From positions 89,535 to 153,534 of the forward strand of contig NW_005434561.1 of assembly GCF_000315625.1 (NCBI RefSeq): 64,000 bases of DNA. Reading direction: 5' to 3'. How positions within the stretch are numbered: the first letter of the stretch is position 1; every line of letters starts with the position of its first letter. Source of the DNA: Guillardia theta CCMP2712 (lineage: Eukaryota > Cryptophyceae > Pyrenomonadales > Geminigeraceae). This document shows positions 60,735 through 64,000 of the stretch, in pieces. The position numbers were made by a program, and so were the translations under genes. The notes under the pieces are model-generated. The model was not told the DNA's origin and made no database searches. It saw only the letters and a program-made list of their open reading frames with translations.

Positions 60735-61124
60735 ATGAACAAAAATAACGGCGCCGTCGGGGGGCGCGACCCCCGAGAGGAACTACAAGAGCAGCTTGTG
60801 GCTGTTGAGGAGGTGGAAGAGACCCCACAAGATAGGGCACATAAAGAGGCCTTGAATCTTGTCCAGGAACTTAAAGGGCAATACCCAGAAATACCCGAGA
60901 CTCTGCTCTATACAGCCGCTATCGATTTCGTCCTCTATCCTGACAAAACCAAAGAGGACTTTGAGCGGGATTATGAGGCTGTCGAAAGGGCTAATGCCAT
61001 GAAGGCTGAGGCAGACGCTGTGCCTACTACGTTCTACGGAGTCAAGGTTCTTGATGCCAATGATAACGAGGTCATTAAAAATATCTTACCAGAGGTTAAA
61101 GATGCCCAAACTGTTCAAGGTTAA
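60735..61124 (+). CDS. Viral protein of unknown function with hairpin-encoded N-terminus (129 aa)
   Basis: ATG 60735. Residues about 6-14 (GAVGGRDPR) are encoded by the GC-rich palindrome at 60751-60775. The rest is acidic and helical (VEEVEETPQDRAHKEALNLV; EDFERDYEAVERANAMKAEA). Its 3' end overlaps the start of the next gene (ATG 61102) by 23 nt. If the palindrome is an insertion, translation could originally have begun elsewhere; no later in-frame ATG occurs before the helical part, so the start is uncertain. No family recognised. Confidence 0.55.
   Translation: MNKNNGAVGGRDPREELQEQLVAVEEVEETPQDRAHKEALNLVQELKGQYPEIPETLLYTAAIDFVLYPDKTKEDFERDYEAVERANAMKAEADAVPTTFYGVKVLDANDNEVIKNILPEVKDAQTVQG
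60751..60775 (+). repeat. GC-rich hairpin element (copy 3, inside a coding region)
   Basis: gcgccgtcggggggcgcg then acccccg, same orientation as the copy at 48314. It lies 16 bp after the ATG of the gene at 60735 and is read as GAVGGRDPR in that frame. Confidence 0.8.
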
Positions 61125-61728
61125 GAAGCTTTACCATATATTCCTCAATCTGGATGATAGTGAAGAGGCTATCAAGGCTCAAGCTTATATTGATACTAAT
61201 CCTAGCGACACTGAGCTTGTGAATTATTTCAAGAATATCAAAACGCTATCTTGGAAGCTGACGAATATTGAGCCACAGCTGCTCTCAGAGAATGCTCGTA
61301 TTGTCCTTGATTCCTACACGGTACGTCGAGTTCAAAGATTGTCAGATATGAACCTCTACACAAGCGACCTTAACGTCGATGGTATGGCCTATGAATCGAT
61401 GAACAACAATATGTATGGCACAATCCTGATGAGCCTAAGGAAGGATTACCTGGGGGTCAATGTAGCAGCTGACCCGACACAGACGGTCGATTTCATCTAT
61501 AGCAACACTAACCATGAGTTCTCAAGCAATTGGAAGGCCAAGCCGAATATGCTCCAAAACAACCAATACTTCCGGCTTTATATCGATGGCGGAAACCTTG
61601 GGCATATCTCCGAGTTGAAGATAAAGCTTATCGTCTATGACGAGGTACTTAAGACCCAGGAAGACACCGATATGTGGAGCGACGAGCAGGTCATAAGTGG
61701 TAAGACACCAGCTAATTTTTATAAATAG
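61102..61728 (+). CDS. Probable virion protein (208 aa)
   Basis: ATG 61102 (MPKLFKVKKLYHIFLNLDDS) fits better than the upstream in-frame ATG at 61051, because it leaves only a 23-nt overlap with the gene before it. The second half is strand-rich (FIYSNTNHEFSSNWKAKPNM; GGNLGHISELKIKLIVYDEV) and looks like a beta-sandwich. It sits directly before the penton gene, with 9 bp between them. A structural role is inferred from position and fold character; no family recognised. Confidence 0.6.
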   Translation: MPKLFKVKKLYHIFLNLDDSEEAIKAQAYIDTNPSDTELVNYFKNIKTLSWKLTNIEPQLLSENARIVLDSYTVRRVQRLSDMNLYTSDLNVDGMAYESMNNNMYGTILMSLRKDYLGVNVAADPTQTVDFIYSNTNHEFSSNWKAKPNMLQNNQYFRLYIDGGNLGHISELKIKLIVYDEVLKTQEDTDMWSDEQVISGKTPANFYK

Positions 61729-61737
61729 AAAACTTAA

Positions 61738-62613
61738 ATGACAGATAGGACACATATCTTTATAAACAGTAGGAACAGGCTTCCATATGAGAGCGCCAGC
61801 TCATACATCGTCAATCTCCCCAACGGGTTGATATATGGGGATGATAAGACACAGTATAGGCTAACCGTCAATTATTTCCAGGTGACTAATAGCTGGTACA
61901 ACATACAAGATGGATATAACAACCAGTTCCAGATATCAACCGACAACTTCGTCGATAGTGTCATCGACTTCTCGATAGACATCGGCAATCCATCCGTCTA
62001 TGACCTCGATAATGAGCTCCAAACCAAGCTAAAGGACTATTTCACAGTCGCATATAATAGGAGCCTTAACAAATTCGTGTTTAGCAATACAACAGGTTCC
62101 ACATTATACCTAAAGGTTATGAACTGCGGGCAGTTCATCGGCTTCTACAATGACCAGACATTCGAGGTGTTGGCCGGTGAAACGCTTGAGAGTGAGAAAC
62201 CGGTTAATATGTTAGGGGATGAGCTCATCATCATGAGGGTCCGGGGTGATATCAGCTTTGAGAACAGCACCATCGAGAACATGACAACCGCCGAGTTCTA
62301 CCCCTCGGACATTTTATTCACATTCCCCGTGAATGTTCCCCCATATAGCCTCATTACGTGGGAGAACATAACTCAAACAAGATTTACCCATCTGATAAAT
62401 AGCCAGTCGAAGAGCATCGACCAGTTCGTCCTTGAGGTTTGCAACGAAGATGGTCGAGTGATACCACAATTCAGCGATTATATGTTACATCTGATGGTCG
62501 AGAGGGTGGTCGATAATAATGAGTTCAAGACAAACATATTGTCAATCCTTAATCAGGTGCTTGACTATTTAAAGGAAATCTATATGCTTGTTGGCTCTTA
62601 CTTCACACAATAA
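61738..62613 (+). CDS. Penton / minor capsid protein
   Basis: 291 residues from ATG 61738. The N-terminus HIFINSRNRLPYESASSYIV followed by LPNGLIYG and YRLTVNYFQVTNSWYNIQDG is characteristic of PLV and virophage minor capsid (penton) proteins: an 'N-S-R-N' motif, a strand, then 'V...YNI...N'. The middle is strand-rich, as in a single jelly roll. The C-terminal 40 residues are helical (TNILSILNQVLDYLKEIYML). It would form the pentameric vertices that hold the fibre. Together with the MCP and ATPase it makes the morphogenesis set complete apart from a maturation protease, which I do not see in this window. Confidence 0.7.
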   Translation: MTDRTHIFINSRNRLPYESASSYIVNLPNGLIYGDDKTQYRLTVNYFQVTNSWYNIQDGYNNQFQISTDNFVDSVIDFSIDIGNPSVYDLDNELQTKLKDYFTVAYNRSLNKFVFSNTTGSTLYLKVMNCGQFIGFYNDQTFEVLAGETLESEKPVNMLGDELIIMRVRGDISFENSTIENMTTAEFYPSDILFTFPVNVPPYSLITWENITQTRFTHLINSQSKSIDQFVLEVCNEDGRVIPQFSDYMLHLMVERVVDNNEFKTNILSILNQVLDYLKEIYMLVGSYFTQ

Positions 62614-62637
62614 AAATATGTCTGGTATGATTAAAAG

Positions 62638-62871
62638 ATGATTTCAAAGCTTGGGAAGATGCTCACATTCACCCGTAAGCTGGGGCAGGGCTTACAACAG
62701 GCCAGGATGATAGGGTCTTATGCCAATAAAGTGATGGGAGGACGGCTTATGGCGCATCCGCTAGGACAGCGTATCAATGATATCACAAAGGGAGCCCAGA
62801 GTGCGGTTGGAGTTGCTCAGGGAGCCCTTGAGAAGGCTCACTCTGTAGAACAGGGCATCCGAAGGCTCTAA
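62638..62871 (+). CDS. Small basic glycine-rich amphipathic protein (77 aa)
   Basis: ATG 62638, preceded by attaaaag. Sequence character: MISKLGKMLTFTRKLGQGLQ, then GSYANKVMGGRLMAHPLG and SAVGVAQGALEKAHSVEQG. Spaced glycines and Lys/Arg alternating with hydrophobic residues give amphipathic helices. Such small basic peptides in adenovirus-like virions can bind membranes or DNA; that parallel is inference. No family recognised. Confidence 0.6.
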   Translation: MISKLGKMLTFTRKLGQGLQQARMIGSYANKVMGGRLMAHPLGQRINDITKGAQSAVGVAQGALEKAHSVEQGIRRL

Positions 62872-62901
62872 TTCTTTTTAAGCGTTATTCTTAGAATTGG
62901 A

Positions 62902-63069
62902 ATGACTGAAAAAAAAATTGAAATTGTTAATATACATACAAAACAACAATTGGATGCCTTGACTCATAGCATCAGGTTCGTAATGTCAAATGGCCGGTAC
63001 ATCACGGCCGATGGAAGGATAGAGGGTTTTGGATATTCTTTTAATATAGTAAATGGCGATGCCAGATAG
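62902..63069 (+). CDS. Small viral protein (55 aa)
   Basis: ATG 62902 to TAG 63067-63069, 55 residues: MTEKKIEIVNIHTKQQLDAL, then FVMSNGRYITADGRIEGFGY. It looks like a compact alpha-beta protein. The end overlaps the start of the next gene (ATG 63053) by 17 nt, a coupling also used at 61102. Unknown function. Confidence 0.55.
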   Translation: MTEKKIEIVNIHTKQQLDALTHSIRFVMSNGRYITADGRIEGFGYSFNIVNGDAR

Positions 63070-63622
63070 TAATAACAGCCATGAGCTGTTTGAGAAATAC
63101 CGACAGATGAGCAAGGTGATGAGCATCCTATGTAATAGAACAGGAGGATGGTATAACCTGTGGAAGAACATTTTGGTTATACCAATCATACTTATATCAT
63201 CAAGTTTGGCCATATTGAATGGCTCTTTTACAGATGGAGAAATAAGGTATGTAAATATTTTATGTAACAGCCTAGCGGCATGTTTAATGGCGATATCTTC
63301 ACAGCTTAAAATAGCCGAGAAGGCTGTTATGTATTATGACCTCGGCAGCAAATTCAGCAAGCTTGAACACAGCATAGAACAAGCTATCAGTATGTCCGAG
63401 ACTAGCTCAGACCGTCTCAATGGTTTCATTCAGTCTTATGATAGCACTATGGAAAGTATAAATGGAATACCAGAGTTTATTAAACAAAATATGAGTGCTA
63501 TCATAGATAGATATAGATATATTCCTTATATACTACAAGGGTACTCTATGAATCATAGCGACAGTCCTATTCAAGGCGTTTCAAGTGAAAGCGCCGGAGA
63601 AAGTGCTCAAATCCCTTGGTGA
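63053..63622 (+). CDS. Two-TM SLATT-like protein (189 aa)
   Basis: ATG 63053 (a second ATG at 63059). After a helix (HELFEKYRQMSKVMSIL) come two membrane helices (NILVIPIILISSSLAIL and NILCNSLAACLMAISSQL), then a long helix with YYDLGSKFSKLEHSIEQA. This layout, short loop between two TMs plus a helix with 'Y..L...i', resembles SLATT-type 2TM proteins known as effector/pore components in bacterial conflict systems and also found in some large DNA viruses. The assignment is by topology and motif feel, not by catalytic residues. The 3' end overlaps the convergent minus-strand gene by 56 nt. Confidence 0.6.
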   Translation: MAMPDSNNSHELFEKYRQMSKVMSILCNRTGGWYNLWKNILVIPIILISSSLAILNGSFTDGEIRYVNILCNSLAACLMAISSQLKIAEKAVMYYDLGSKFSKLEHSIEQAISMSETSSDRLNGFIQSYDSTMESINGIPEFIKQNMSAIIDRYRYIPYILQGYSMNHSDSPIQGVSSESAGESAQIPW

Positions 63623-63881
63623 TGGATGGATGTTCCCACAGTATCCATCTAGCGGCTGAGGCAGCTGTATCTGGGACAGACCAGTTCTCGCGACCGTTAT
63701 TGTGTCTTGCTATATAGTATTTTTTGAGCTTATCGTTGTGGGTCTGTGTGAAATCCTCATAACGGTTGTCACCAAACTGAATTGTCTTTTGTTTTTGCTT
63801 ATCTTTGTCATAGAGTACAAGCTGCCATTTCTTGTTCTTGGCTTGTGATGGTCTGAGAGAGGCATACTTATATACACCCAT
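63567..63881 (-). CDS. DUF5754-like conserved viral protein (104 aa)
   Basis: ATG 63881 on the minus strand. The sequence MGVYKYASLRPSQAKNKKWQ, KKYYIARHNNGRENWSVPDT and SAARWILWEHPSI matches a small basic protein family repeatedly seen in PLVs and nucleocytoplasmic large DNA viruses ('YI.RH..RENW..p.TAg..srWiLW' pattern; DUF5754 as I recall). Function unknown. It is the only minus-strand gene of the element in this window and overlaps the 3' end of the SLATT-like gene (63567-63622). Confidence 0.7.
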   Translation of the reverse strand: MGVYKYASLRPSQAKNKKWQLVLYDKDKQKQKTIQFGDNRYEDFTQTHNDKLKKYYIARHNNGRENWSVPDTAASAARWILWEHPSITKGFEHFLRRFHLKRLE

Positions 63882-63933
63882 TTATTATTTCAAAAGAAAA
63901 AGGATAAGCCCCCCCTTCTTTCTCTTCTTTTTT

Positions 63934-64000
63934 CTTAGTAGTGAATGAACTAAGGATAAGGGGGGGTGAAAGATAAGGGGGGTATTTGGTAAGTGTTTGG
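63934..64000 (+). repeat. Second copy of the ggataagggggg repeat region
   Basis: ttagtagtgaatgaactaag then ggataaggggggg...ggtatttggtaagtgtttgg repeats 48021-48085 in the same orientation with small changes, and runs off the window edge. Just before it, at 63,900-63,915, is aggataagccccccc, an inverse-like piece. Confidence 0.85.

Larger units (their letters stand above)
47260..64000 (+). mobile_element. Integrated Polinton-like virus (left part; right end outside window)
   Basis: From about 47,260 the host's intron-rich, GC-richer structure gives way to AT-richer, intron-free, closely spaced genes. The set is that of a PLV virion module: double-jelly-roll major capsid protein (57,353), FtsK/HerA-type packaging ATPase (59,799), penton/minor capsid protein (61,738), giant fibre (48,630) and DUF5754-like protein (63,881, minus). 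All frames are open, with no sign of decay. DNA polymerase or helicase-primase and integrase genes are not in view. The exact left end is inferred from the end of the 617-bp host repeat; no terminal inverted repeat can be tested without the right end. Confidence 0.85.

Noticed and set aside
47260-64000. Bacterial or phage contamination because of phage-like fibre units
   Set aside because: MCP, penton, packaging ATPase and DUF5754-like genes are of eukaryotic PLV type, and the left flank is continuous with intron-containing host DNA.

Overview
The window reads as nuclear DNA of a flagellated alga with a secondary plastid, most like a cryptophyte such as Guillardia theta. The species is an inference. 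The supporting signs are protein-coding genes cut by many short GT-AG introns (about 45-90 nt in the genes resolved here), a mitochondrial HSP70 with a presequence, KATNIP and TSNAXIP1-like (flagellum-associated) genes, a glutaminyl cyclase with a signal/transit-like leader, and secreted proteins with an LRGG motif just after the signal peptide. One assembly gap (377 N) and many GA/CT-rich microsatellites are also typical of such a genome.

Host part (1 to about 47,259). In order: a small protein with two Zn2Cys6 clusters (-); an unrecognised protein (-); an endonuclease/exonuclease/phosphatase-fold phosphodiesterase with inserted membrane helices (-); a LisH-WD40 protein (-); mitochondrial HSP70 (+); a TSNAXIP1-like coiled-coil protein (-); a weak second phosphodiesterase fragment (-); a four-exon coiled-coil gene (+); a secreted beta-helix-like protein (+); the DDX31/Dbp7-type RNA helicase (+); a second, much larger secreted beta-helix protein (-); a KATNIP homologue (+); a small TPR protein (-); and glutaminyl-peptide cyclotransferase (-). 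Between the genes lie GC-rich dispersed repeats, G-rich tracts and minisatellites. Many exons were found by reading splice sites and reading frames by eye, so outer coordinates are firmer than internal ones unless exon coordinates are given.

Viral part (about 47,260 to the right edge). The composition changes to AT-richer, intron-free, tightly packed genes, nearly all on the + strand. The content is the virion module of a Polinton-like virus (PLV): a 2,607-aa composite fibre, a Gly-Ala/Pro repeat protein, a double-jelly-roll major capsid protein, a packaging ATPase, a penton/minor capsid protein, several small virion-type proteins, a 2TM SLATT-like protein and a DUF5754-like protein. Replication and integration genes are not in view and should lie to the right. 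The first 1.1 kb of the element is non-coding and full of tandem repeats, iterons, a perfect palindrome and large hairpins.

The host/virus junction coincides with the end of a 617-bp host duplication. The upstream copy continues into host sequence and the downstream copy stops where viral sequence begins. Most notable are a GC-rich palindromic mini-element present three times inside the PLV (once inside a coding region, once bracketed by 20-bp direct repeats), the giant fibre, and a 204-nt in-frame poly-Asp 'exitron' candidate in the helicase gene.
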